In this document: positions 25,001 through 33,399 of the stretch, one piece after another
Layout: the number at the start of each line of letters is the position of its first letter
How positions within the stretch are numbered: the first letter of the stretch is position 1
Assembly (NCBI GenBank): GCA_964019135.1
Contig: OZ025265.1
Location: 19,753,143-19,817,142 of the forward strand
Direction of reading: 5' to 3'
DNA: 64,000 bases
Source: Arenicola marina
Taxonomy: Eukaryota; Annelida; Polychaeta; Arenicolidae
Program-made: the position numbers and the translations under genes
The notes under the pieces: model-generated
The model's database searches: none
Told to the model about the DNA's origin: nothing
What the model saw: the letters and a program-made list of their open reading frames with translations, nothing else

Positions 25001-28000
25001 TGACGTGAGTACACCTGTCTGACCACCCTCTGGGGTTCTCACGTCTATCGGGCTGGGCGGCCTGACGTGAGTACACCTGTCTGACCACCCCCTGGGGTTC
25101 TCACGTCTATCGGACTGGGCGGCCTGACGTGAGTACACCTGTCTGACCACCCCCTGGGGTTCTCACGTCTATCGGACTGGGCGGCCTGACGTGAGTACAC
25201 CTGTCTGACCACCCCCTGGGGTTCTCACGTCTATCGGACTGGGCGGCCTGACGTGAGTACACCTGTCTGACCAACCCCTGGGGTTCTCACGTCTATCGGA
25301 CTGGGCGGCCTGACGTGAGTACACCTGTCTGACCGTCCCCTGGGGTTCTCACGTCTATCGGACTGGGCGGCCTGACGTGAGTACACCTGTCTGACCACCC
25401 CTGGGGTTCTCACGTCTATCGGACTGGGCGGCCTGACGTGAGTACACCTGTCTGACCACCCCCTGGGGTTCTCACGTCTATCGGACTGGGCGGCCTGACG
25501 TGAGTACACCTGTCTCACCACCCCCTGGGGGTCTCACGTCTATCGGACTGGGCCGCCTGACGTGAGTACACCTGTCTGACCACCCCCTGGGGTTCTCACG
25601 TCTATCGGACTGGGCGGCCTGACGTGAGTACACCTGTCTGACCACCCCCTGGGGTTCTCACGTCTATCGGACTGGGCGGCCTGACGTGAGTACACCTGTC
25701 TGACCACCCTCTGGGGTTCTCACGTCTATTGGACTGGGCGGCCTGACGTGAGTACACCAGTCTGACCACCCCCTGGGGTTCTCACGTCTATCGGACTGGG
25801 CGGCCTGACGTGAGTACACCTGTCTGACCACCCCCTGGGGTTCTCACGTCTATCGGACTGGGCGGCCTGACGTGAGTACACCTGTCTGACCACCCCCTGG
25901 GGTTCTCACGTCTATCGGACTGGGCGGCCTGACGTGAGTACACCTGTCTGACCACCCCCTGGGGTTCTCACGTCTATCGGACTGGGCGGCCTGACGTGAG
26001 TGCACCTGTCTGACCACCCCCTGGGGTTCTCACGTCTATCGGACTGGGCGGCCTGACGTGAGTGCACCTGTCTGACCACCCCCTGGGGTTCTCACGTCTA
26101 TCGGACTGGGCGGCCTGACGTGAGTGCACCTGTCTGATCACCCCCTGGGGTTCTCACGTCTATCGGACTGGGCGGCCTGACGTGAGTACACCTGTCTGAC
26201 CACCCCCTGGGGTTCTCACGTCTATCGGACTGGGCGGCCTGACGTGAGTACACCTGTCTGACCACCCCCTGGGGTTCTCACGTCTATCGGACTGGGCGGC
26301 CTGACGTGAGTACACCTGTCTGACCACCCCCTGGGGTTCTCACGTCTATCGGGCTGGGCGGCCTGACGTGAGTACACCTGTCTGACCACCCCCTGGGGTT
26401 CTCACGTCTATCGGGCTGGGCGGCCTGACGTGAGCACACCTGTCTCACCACCCTCTGGGGTTCTCACGTCTATCGGACTGGGCGGCCTGACGTGAGTACA
26501 CCTGTCTGACCACCCCCTGGGGTTCTCACGTCTATCGGGCTGGGCGGCCTGACGTGAGCACACCTGTCTCACCACCCTCTGGGGTTCTCACGTCTATCGG
26601 ACTGGGCGGCCTGACGTGAGTACACCTGTCTGACCACCCCCTGGGGTTCTCACGTCTATCGGACTGGGCGGCCTGACGTGAGTACACCTGTCTGACCACC
26701 CCCTGGGGTTCTCACGTCTATCGGACTGAGCGGCCTGACGTGAGTACACCTGTCTGACCACCCCTGGGGTTCTCACGTCTATCGGACTGGGCGGCCTGAC
26801 GTGAGCACACCTGTCTGACCACCCCCTGGGGTTCTCACGTCTATCGGACTGGGCGGCCTGACGTGAGTACACCTGTCTGACCACCCCCTGGGGTTCTCAC
26901 GTCTATCGGACTGGGCGGCCTGACGTGAGTACACCTGTCTGACCACCCCTGGGGTTCTCACGTCTATCGGACTGGGCGGCCTGACGTGAGTACACCTGTC
27001 TGACCACCCCCTGGGGTTCTCACGTCTATCGGACTGGGCGGCCTGACGTGAGCACACCTGTCTGACCACCCCCTGGTGTTCTCACGTCTATCGGACTGGG
27101 CGGCCTGACGTGAGCACACCTGTCTGACCACCCCCTGGGGTTCTCACGTCTATCGGACTGGGCGGCCTGACGTGAGCACTCCTGTCTGACCACCCCCTGG
27201 GGTTCTCACGTCTATCGGACTGGGCGGCCTGACGTGAGTACACCTGTCTGACCACCCCCTGGGGTTCTCACGTCTATCGGACTGGGCGGCCTGACGTGAG
27301 CACACCTGTCTGACCACCCTCTGGGGTTCTCACGTCTATCGGACTGGGCGGCCTGACGTGAGTACACCTGTCTGATCACCCCCTGGGGTTCTCACGTCTA
27401 TCGGACTGGGCGGCCTGACGTGAGTACACCTGTCTGACCACCCCTGGGGTTCTCACGTCTATCGGACTGGGCGGCCTGACGTGAGTACACCTGTCTGACC
27501 ACCCCTGGGGTTCTCACGTCTATCGGACTGGGCGGCCTGACGTGAGCACACCTGTCTCACCACCCTCTGGGGTTCTCACGTCTATCGGACTGGGCGGCCT
27601 GACGTGAGTACACCTGTCTGACCACCCCCTGGGGTTCTCACGTCTATCGGACTGGGCGGCCTGACGTGAGTACACCTGTCTGACCACCCCCTGGTGTTCT
27701 CACGTCTATCGGACTGGGCGGCCTGACGTGAGTACACCTGTCTGACCACCCCCTGGGGTTCTCACGTCTATCGGACTGGGCGGCCTGACGTGAGTACACC
27801 TGTCTGACCACCCCCTGGGGTTCTCACGTCTATCGGACTGGGCGGCCTGACGTGAGTACACCTGTCTGACCACCCCTGGGGTTCTCACGTCTATCGGACT
27901 GGGCGGCCTGACGTGAGTACACCTGTCTGACCACCCCCTGGGGTTCTCACGTCTATCGGACTGGGCGGCCTGACGTGAGCACACCTGTCTGACCACCCCC

Positions 28001-31000
28001 TGGGGTTCTCACGTCTATCGGACTGGGCGGCCTGACGTGAGTACACCTGTCTGATCACCCCCTGGGGTTCTCACGTCTATCGGACTGGGCGGCCTGACGT
28101 GAGTACACCTGTCTGACCACCCCTGGGGTTCTCACGTCTATCGGACTGGGCGGCCTGACGTGAGTACACCTGTCTGACCACCCCTGGGGTTCTCACGTCT
28201 ATCGGACTGGGCGGCCTGACGTGAGCACACCTGTCTCACCACCCTCTGGGGTTCTCACGTCTATCGGACTGGGCGGCCTGACGTGAGTACACCTGTCTGA
28301 CCACCCCCTGGGGTTCTCACGTCTATCGGACTGGGCGGCCTGACGTGAGTACACCTGTCTGACCACCCCCTGGGGTTCTCACGTCTATCGGACTGGGCGG
28401 CCTGACGTGAGTACACCTGTCTGACCACCCCCTGGGGTTCTCACGTCTATCGGACTGGGCGGCCTGACGTGAGCACACCTGTCTCACCACCCTCTGGGGT
28501 TCTCACGTCTATCGGACTGGGCGGCCTGACGTGAGTACACCTGTCTGACCACCCCCTGGGGTTCTCACGTCTATCGGACTGGGCGGCCTGACGTGAGCAC
28601 ACCTGTCTCACCACCCTCTGGGGTTCTCACGTCTATCGGACTGGGCGGCCTGACGTGAGTACACCTGTCTGACCACCCCCTGGGGTTCTCACGTCTATCG
28701 GACTGGGCGGCCTGACGTGAGCACACCTGTCTCACCACCCTCTGGGGTTCTCACGTCTATCGGACTGGGCGGCCTGACGTGAGTACACCTGTCTGACCAC
28801 CCTCTGGGGTTCTCACGTCTATCGGACTGGGCGGCCTGACGTGAGCACACCTGTCTCACCACCCTCTGGGGTTCTCACGTCTATCGAACTGGGCGGCCTG
28901 ACGTGAGTACACCTGTCTGACCACCCCCTGGGGTTCTCACGTCTATCGGACTGGGCGGCCTGACGTGAGCACACCTGTCTCACCACCCTCTGGGGTTCTC
29001 ACGTCTATCGGGCTGGGCGGCCTGACGTGAGTACACCTGTCTGACCACCCTCTGGGGTTCTCACGTCTATCGGACTGGGCGGCCTGACGTGAGTACACCT
29101 GTCTGACCACCCTCTGGGGTTCTCACGTCTATCGGACTGGGCGGCCTGACGTGAGCACACCTGTCTCACCACCCTCTGGGGTTCTCACGTCTATCGGGCT
29201 GGGCGGCCTGACGTGAGTACACCTGTCTGACCACCCTCTGGGGTTCTCACGTCTATCGGACTGGGCGGCCTGACGTGAGTACACCTGTCTGACCACCCTC
29301 TGGGGTTCTCACGTCTATCGGACTGGGCGGCCATGCATTATTCGATCAATTGTCATTACCTTTGTAACATACATTACTCGATCAATTGTCATTACCTTTG
29401 TAACATACATTACTCGATCAATTGTCATTACCTTTGTAACATACATTACTCGATCAATTGTCATTACCTTTGTAACATACATTGCTCGATCAATTGTCAT
29501 TACATGTGTAACATACATTACCCCTTCTGTGTTTTCAGGGACGAGCTGCGCGCCTTCTTGAAGACGATGCCGAAACCGGCGCCCATCATCCCCCTCGCCT
29601 CCTCCTCGTCCTCCTCCTCCTCCTCCTCCTCCTCTTCGTCATCCAGTGGCTCCTCCTCCGACTCTTCCTCCAGCTCCAGTGGCAGCGGCTCCTCCTCGTC
29701 ATCCTCCTCATCCAGCAGCAGCTCAGGTGAGAACGACCGCTTGGCGGCGCTGTTCAGTGCAGTCCCTACCATGGTTGACCCCAGGTTAATAAAGGCAGTA
29801 CAATGTGGGGATCAGGTTGATAACTACTGTCACTCCACTCTAATACTGTACGGGGCCGCCCCGATAGCTCAATGGGTTAGAGCGCTCGCAGTGAGCGCTC
29901 TGGCCATCTGAGAGCCTAACGGCACGTGGGACGGTGGTTCGAGCCCCGCTGTGGTCATGTCTGTGTGGTCGCAGAATAAAGATCCCATGTCCTTCTTCGC
30001 AAAGAGTAGGGGGTTACCCCGGGGGATATGGCTCCGCTCTTCTCTTCCTTCTTCCATTGACGTGATGTTACCAGAATTGGTTAAAGCGTCCTGAATACAG
30101 CCTACAACCAACCAAAGTCCTACCAAAGTCTACTTGTCCTCGTCTTTGCCGACCAATTCCGGCGATGTCGCTGGTGTAGTGACGCACTAGACCGTAGAGC
30201 AATAAGTCCCGGGTTCGAATCCGGGCCCGGGCCTGCGTCCGTCAGCGTCCCGGAAGGTTCTTTGGCTCACTGTAGCCCTTGTGTGCATAAAGCGGCCTAA
30301 ATACAAACTCCTACCATGTCACACCTCGGTCTGACGTCCCGAGGAGTATCCCGAGGCAATGACTGCTGGGGACGTGCCACTGGAAAACGGTGTCATTTTT
30401 GTGCATTATGGTACGCCAATGAGTCCTAACTTATGCACTTTTGGTACATGCATGGGTCTACTTTGGGGGTGGGGGGGGCAGATGGTACGCCAATAGGTCC
30501 GCTCTATTTTTAAGTTGGAGAGGGGCCGATCTAAGAATTTCGTCGTAGTAGTATTTACCAAAGACATGCAATTTTCTCAGCTTGGTACGTGGAAGGGCCT
30601 GAACTTTACACAGTTCTTGGTACTTGGATGGGTAAGATCTTGAGGCTCCCAGAGGCACCTTCTTATAATTTGTTGCTTCTAGTTATATATATATAGCTTC
30701 AAAGGTTTATTAATGTCGAACATACGCCTTACATCTTGCGTGGATGATTTATAGCAAGACCGCATGACTTAATTTCACTTCTGCGTCTTATATAACGCGC
30801 GTGCACGTCAGCACAATCAGCTGATATCGTAGTTTCATATGAAGGGAGCAGTAAAACCTTACCACCCTTTCACAATTCATTTTGCTTGGCCGCATATCGG
30901 GCCTTGATTACCGTGTGTATTCGCGTCGTTCCAGATTCCTCGTCCGACTCCGACGGCGGTCCGCGACGGAAGAAGAAGACGAAGACCAAGGTCAAGGCCA

Positions 31001-32766
31001 AGGTCAAGACTGAAGGTCGCCCCCACCAGATGGCGCCGGGGGGCCCGAGACGGACTGAGGGTGAGGGTGACACGGACCCGCGTCGTCGTGGGAGAGATGC
31101 CGACGATCGCGCGGAGGTCCGAACCGGCGGACGGGACAGGAGCGCCCCGCCGCGGTCAGGACGCCGCGAGAGGGACGCGCGCTATAACGGAGACGCCACG
31201 GAGGAGCACGTGGCTAGTGACGTCACAAATGGACGCCAGTCGCGGCGCCGGGACGAGCGTCGGGGGGACGCGGCCCCCGTCGCACGTGCCCCGGAAGGCC
31301 GGGTCCCTGGCAAACGGGGAACGAGTCGCCGCGATGCCGCCGATAGCAGTTACGACTCCGGCCGCCAGAACGCCGATAGCAGTTTCGACGCCGACCGCCA
31401 GAGGGCGGGTCGCAAGACGTCGTCGGATCGAAGTCCGGACGCCGCCGCCGCCGCCGCCGCCGAGGCGACTCGGCGTCGCCGGAAGCAGCGCGATGACGTC
31501 ACGGGTGGGAGTAGTGACAAGAGCCGCGACGCTAGGAATGGTCGCGATCGTGAAGGTCACGATACTGAAGGTCGTGGTGGTGGGGAGCACGGCCAGAGCG
31601 CTCGTGGTCGTGACGCCGTGGCCGAACGCGGTCGCGGGAGGGAGGGAAGGGATGAGGGTGAGGGGGAAGACTCTTCTGGCCGAGAAAGGCAGGGGAAGAA
31701 AAACCGTCCAGAATTCGACAGGGACAGGGAGAGGGAGAGGGACCGGGAGCGGAAGGACAACCGTCCAGACCGACAGAGGGAAGAGAGGGGTGATCGCCCG
31801 GTAGGCGACAAATACAGGGAGAGAAACGACAATGATAGGGGCAGGGAGGGGAGGGACGGGAGGGAGGTGAGGAGGGAACGCCCCGAAAACGACCGGGCGG
31901 ACGAGAGGACCGAAAGGAGAGACGGGTCAGGGAGGGGAGGGGGAGGGGGAGCGGGGAGGGGAGACCCCGACCGCGGCAACAGAGATCGGAACAATAGTTA
32001 CAACAACCGAGGTCGTGAGGATAGGGATCGGAGAAAAGACCTGTCCGATGACTATGGTGATGATGATGATGACCTTGACGATGAACGCCGCCTGGACCTT
32101 GACCTCGAGTCCGGCCACCCACGCAGCCGGCTGGAGGCGATCCAGCAGGAGTTAAACAAAGTGCAGGAGCTGATTAACAAGCGCCAACAGATGAAGGAAG
32201 GAGGCGACAAGCGTAAGAAGAACAAGAAGAAGAAATCTCGACGAGGCGAGCCGGAGCGCGACACGGACGGCGAGGACGCTGCCTATGTCGACAGGGAGAG
32301 GGGGAGGGGGAGGGAGAGGGATCGAGGCGGGCCGCGGGGTGAGCCCCAGACCCGCAGCCGTGCCCCCGAGAATCACTCTCAGGAGTCGGACGACAACCCG
32401 GACGCCGATAGAAGAAAACGAGAGGAGCCGAGAAAGAAGAAGAAAAGCGGTAAAGACAAAAGGGTCAAGGCGCACGTCGACAGCTCCAGTGAGAGCGATG
32501 GCGAGGAGGGAAGGGAGAGTCGCAAGGCGGCGGAGAAGGGAGGACGTGGGCGGCGAGGGGAGGAGCTGAATGGTGACGTCAGAGCGGGCGTCCGCGGCGC
32601 GCCGAGGGACGCCGCTTTGTCATCGGATGACGTCACTGTCAGCCCCAGGAAGGAGAAAATCCGGCAGAGGACAAGGCGGTCCTCCGGGGAGAGGGAAATA
32701 GAAGTGGAGAGAAGAGAGAAAGACAAGAGGGACCGGCAGCGAAGGAGAAGTCGCGACAGGCGATGA
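13035..32766 (+). CDS. CWC22: CWC22, spliceosome-associated MIF4G/MA3 protein (18 coding exons)
   Basis: CWC22 binds eIF4A3 and brings it to the spliceosome, so it is needed for pre-mRNA splicing and exon junction complex assembly in the nucleus. Exons: 13035-13054, 14257-14356, 14790-14842, 15202-15966, 17062-17403, 17962-18055, 18497-18625, 19114-19249, 20135-20238, 20462-20564, 21756-21818, 22384-22470, 23290-23525, 23859-24011, 24604-24731, 24903-25004, 29539-29726 and 30935-32766. All phases agree and the total is 4,635 nt (1,544 residues; human has about 900). Exons 2-4 encode a disordered, charged N-terminus. Exons 5-11 encode MIF4G ([45 protein letters not shown]). Exons 13-16 encode MA3 ([50 protein letters not shown]). 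Exon 17 is poly-Ser and exon 18 encodes 610 residues rich in R, D, E and K, longer than the human tail. The first exon is the weak point: its donor (AT|gtagta) is poor, but it gives ATG and the right phase. Confidence 0.94.
13726..13974. mobile_element. 249-bp MITE with 5-bp target duplication, CWC22 intron
   Basis: The ends are inverted copies: CTGGGCTCACGCTAGGAT on the left against CTGGGCTCGCGTTAGCAT read inward from the right. GGCAT flanks both sides (13721-13725 and 13975-13979). The interior has smaller inverted pieces around ATTAGCCAA and CGCCAAAT and no open frame. It is a non-autonomous DNA transposon; the superfamily is not determined. Confidence 0.75.
14575..14625 (+). repeat. SINE 3' tail relic in CWC22 intron
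   Basis: CTTACACAAAGGCGGCCTAA is followed by ATCC units (CATCCATCCATCC). It matches the tail of the SINE at 30163-30312 (GTGCATAAAGCGGCCTAAAT), so this is a 5'-truncated or decayed copy ending in a short simple repeat. Confidence 0.5.
16021..16125 (+). repeat. Minisatellite of GTGACGTCAGAG units, CWC22 intron
   Basis: Several head-to-tail units alternate GTGACGTCAGAGCTGT with GTCAGAGATTA. Five of the seven repeat boxes contain TGACGTCA, the full CRE palindrome; one has GATGTCAG and one TATATCAG. It starts about 55 bp after the donor of exon 4 (15966). Confidence 0.85.
16660..16905 (+). repeat. 26-bp minisatellite with TACGTCACAAT core, CWC22 intron
   Basis: About nine tandem units share GCTACGTCACAATCAGCA. 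Six units in the centre are nearly identical and the edges are degenerate. Each carries ACGTCA, a CRE half-site. It lies in the same intron as the array at 16021-16125. Confidence 0.9.
17676..17928 (+). mobile_element. tRNA-derived SINE (family 1, copy A) with target duplication
   Basis: The head GATAGCTAAGTGGGCTAGAG is tRNA-like (A box) and GGTTCGAGCC is the B box. The body includes AGAGTAGGGGGTTACCCCCG and the end is CAACCAACC. A 9-bp direct repeat, CCATGAATA, flanks it (17664-17672 and 17927-17935), overlapping the tail by two bases. Open frames across it are spurious. Confidence 0.88.
18578..18770 (+). repeat. 68-bp triplication of the end of CWC22 exon 7 with its donor site
   Basis: The last 45-50 bp of exon 7 plus the first part of the intron are present three times in tandem. 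Donor sites fall at 18626, 18694 and 18762, exactly 68 bp apart. The first two are GTG|gtgagtag and the third TTT|gtaagtaa. Only the first donor keeps the reading frame into exon 8 (NQQV-AHEIL, human NQNVAHEVL); reading past it meets TGA within six codons. Confidence 0.93.
19629..19948 (+). mobile_element. tRNA-derived SINE (family 1, copy B) preceded by a partial copy
   Basis: A full copy runs from about 19698 (GGCCGCCCCGGTAGCTCAGT) to about 19948 (CAACCAACTGCAACC), with the B box GGTTCGAGCCCC. Directly before it, 19629-19697 is the 3' half of another copy (CGCAAAGAGTAGGGG to CTCCCATTGA). The two are therefore joined head to tail as a partial dimer. Confidence 0.82.
20605..20825 (+). mobile_element. 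tRNA-derived SINE of a second family, CWC22 intron
   Basis: The head CCGTGGCTCAGTGGGTGGCG is an A-box-like tRNA start and GGTTCAACTA a decayed B box. Its 3' half (CAGGATGAAGATCCCATGTC, CTCTTCGCAAGGGGTTTACT) matches the 3' body of family 1, so two tRNA heads share one body. It begins about 40 bp after the exon 10 donor. Confidence 0.65.
21376..21454. repeat. Short inverted repeat, CWC22 intron
   Basis: TCGAATAAGCGCCC at 21379-21392 is mirrored by GGGCGCTTATTCGA at 21441-21454, with a further CCCCGGG/CCCGGG pair between. It looks like the end of a foldback element or a small MITE. No target duplication was made out. Confidence 0.6.
22540..22890 (+). repeat. 41-bp minisatellite, about 8 copies, CWC22 intron
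   Basis: Units contain TCAGGGAGGGGGTCACCATG followed by GGCCTAGTGGGTGATT. Variation is limited to a few bases (CCCTG/CCATG, TGTAG/TATAG/TATAA). It starts about 70 bp after the exon 12 donor (22470). Confidence 0.92.
22891..23289 (+). other. Rest of CWC22 intron 12
   Basis: AT-rich intron sequence ending in a pyrimidine-rich acceptor (CACTCTCCCAG). It includes TGTATGAGCAGCTTTAA (23171-23187), a short motif that recurs at about 44780 and, weakly, near 500 and 45130, suggesting a degenerate dispersed repeat. No exon is seen. Confidence 0.45.
23526..23830 (+). repeat. C-rich and CA-rich low-complexity intron
   Basis: The intron between CWC22 exons 13 and 14 consists of C runs, (CA)n runs and degenerate CACACAGAC units. 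A run of C followed by (CA)n lies at about 23711-23743. Open frames on both strands here (proline/threonine/histidine on plus, glycine/valine/cysteine on minus) are composition artefacts. Confidence 0.9.
24018..24152 (+). mobile_element. tRNA-derived SINE (family 1, copy C), 3'-truncated, 6 bp from a splice donor
   Basis: GGGCCGCCCCGATAGCTCAG begins six bases after the exon 14 boundary at 24011 (GGGAG|gtgaga). The B box GGTTCGAGTCCC is intact. Similarity stops after GGTAAAGATCCCA. What follows (24153-24430) is unrelated sequence with GCCGGCAAAATAG-type repeats. Confidence 0.82.
25005..29332 (+). repeat. 62-bp minisatellite, about 70 copies, each with the exon 16 end and 5' splice site
   Basis: The unit begins with the intron start (GTGAGTACACCTGTCTGACC), continues through CACCCCCTGGGGTTCTCACG and ends with the last bases of exon 16 (TCTATCGGACTGGGCGGCCT, then GAC). 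Length is 62 bp, with some 61-bp units. Exon 16 ends at 25004 and the next GGCCTGAC|gtgag junctions follow every 62 bp to about 29270. About 4,328 bp gives some 70 copies. Variants include gtgagc for gtgagt and CTCACC for CTGACC. Blocks are nearly identical at long range (26594-26884, 26779-27069 and 27706-27996), pointing to recent unequal exchange. It fills almost the whole of intron 16. Confidence 0.97.
29333..29520 (+). repeat. 36-bp minisatellite, 5 copies, just before CWC22 exon 17
   Basis: Units contain TCGATCAATTGTCATTACCT followed by TTGTAACATACATTAC. The array abuts the 62-bp array on the left and stops about 18 bp before the acceptor of exon 17 (gttttcag at 29538), so intron 16 is almost entirely tandem repeat. 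Confidence 0.93.
29852..30113 (+). mobile_element. tRNA-derived SINE (family 1, copy D), CWC22 intron
   Basis: Head GGGGCCGCCCCGATAGCTCA, B box GGTTCGAGCCCC, body AAAGAGTAGGGGGTTACCCC, and end TACAACCAACCAAAG. It is close to full length and in sense with the host gene. Confidence 0.85.
30163..30312 (+). mobile_element. tRNA-derived SINE of a third type, CWC22 intron
   Basis: The B box CGGGTTCGAATCCGGGCCCG is perfect. The A box region (GTAGTGACGCACTAGACC) is weaker. The tail GTGCATAAAGCGGCCTAAAT recurs at 14575, 39603 and about 4168 with different bodies, so the tail is shared between SINE types, as expected when one LINE mobilises several SINEs. Confidence 0.7.
30313..30934 (+). other. Rest of CWC22 intron 17
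   Basis: Degenerate units around CTTGGTACATGCATGGGTC and GGTACGCCAATGAGTCC repeat loosely between 30408 and 30640. The remainder is AT-rich up to the acceptor CGTTCCAG at 30934. No exon is seen. Confidence 0.5.
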
Positions 32767-33390
32767 ATTGAGCGGCGAGACTGGCGTGAACCAGATCACG
32801 GCGTGAACCTCTCATCATTGGTGAGGTCAATCCACCACGGATTCTTATCTCCCCCATTGAACTCCGGTCAATCTCTGAAGACTGCGGGGGCGCTGCTGAT
32901 TGCGGACAGACTTGCGGCCTTCATGAATACCTCAGCGCCTGCTCCCGGGCTGCCCAATCTCTTTGAAGTAGAGGGCGCCTCCAATGTGGTTAATCTGTGC
33001 GCCAATCTGAAGGTGTCACCACGTTCGGCGCTATAATCTCACGATAGAGGGCGCTGGCGAACGAGAGCTTTGGGGTCATATAAACAAACACTTTGCCGGC
33101 CACGAATGATTGAGCTATCCAAGACGGAATTAAGCTGTGTGAAATGTTTGTGAGTTAGGGAGACGGGAATCCCAGCTGCCGTACTCCCGCGGGGAATGAC
33201 CGTCCTGCAAGGCCTACTTCAAAAGCCTTCCGTCTTCATCAGAGATGGCGTAATATTTGATCAACTGTAAGTTATTTGAATTTCAGTTTGCCATAGTGCC
33301 GTGCTCTTGTAGCTGAAGGTCCTCTGATCCAGCCATTGAATTTTCACTGTATATACATACAAAAAAACGAAATAAAAGTGATACTATATC
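32767..33390 (+). other. CWC22: CWC22 3' UTR with poly(A) signal
   Basis: After the TGA at 32764-32766 comes a roughly 600-nt untranslated region that ends at AATAAA (33371-33376), the canonical signal. The open frame at 32803-33036 lies in this UTR and shows no family motif. Confidence 0.7.
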
Positions 33391-33399
33391 TTATTGTCG

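Noticed and set aside
25231-27996. Repeated open frames on the minus strand within the 62-bp array
   Set aside because: They arise from reading a 62-bp unit in three frames (about every 186 bp) and have no start context or family match.
25005-29332. CRISPR-like regular repeat array
   Set aside because: The units are contiguous with no unique spacers, and the genome is eukaryotic. The same holds for 41830-44215.
31532-32122. Antisense open frames opposite CWC22 exon 18
   Set aside because: Same composition effect as at exon 4. The sense frame is continuous with CWC22 and has a proper stop and poly(A) signal.
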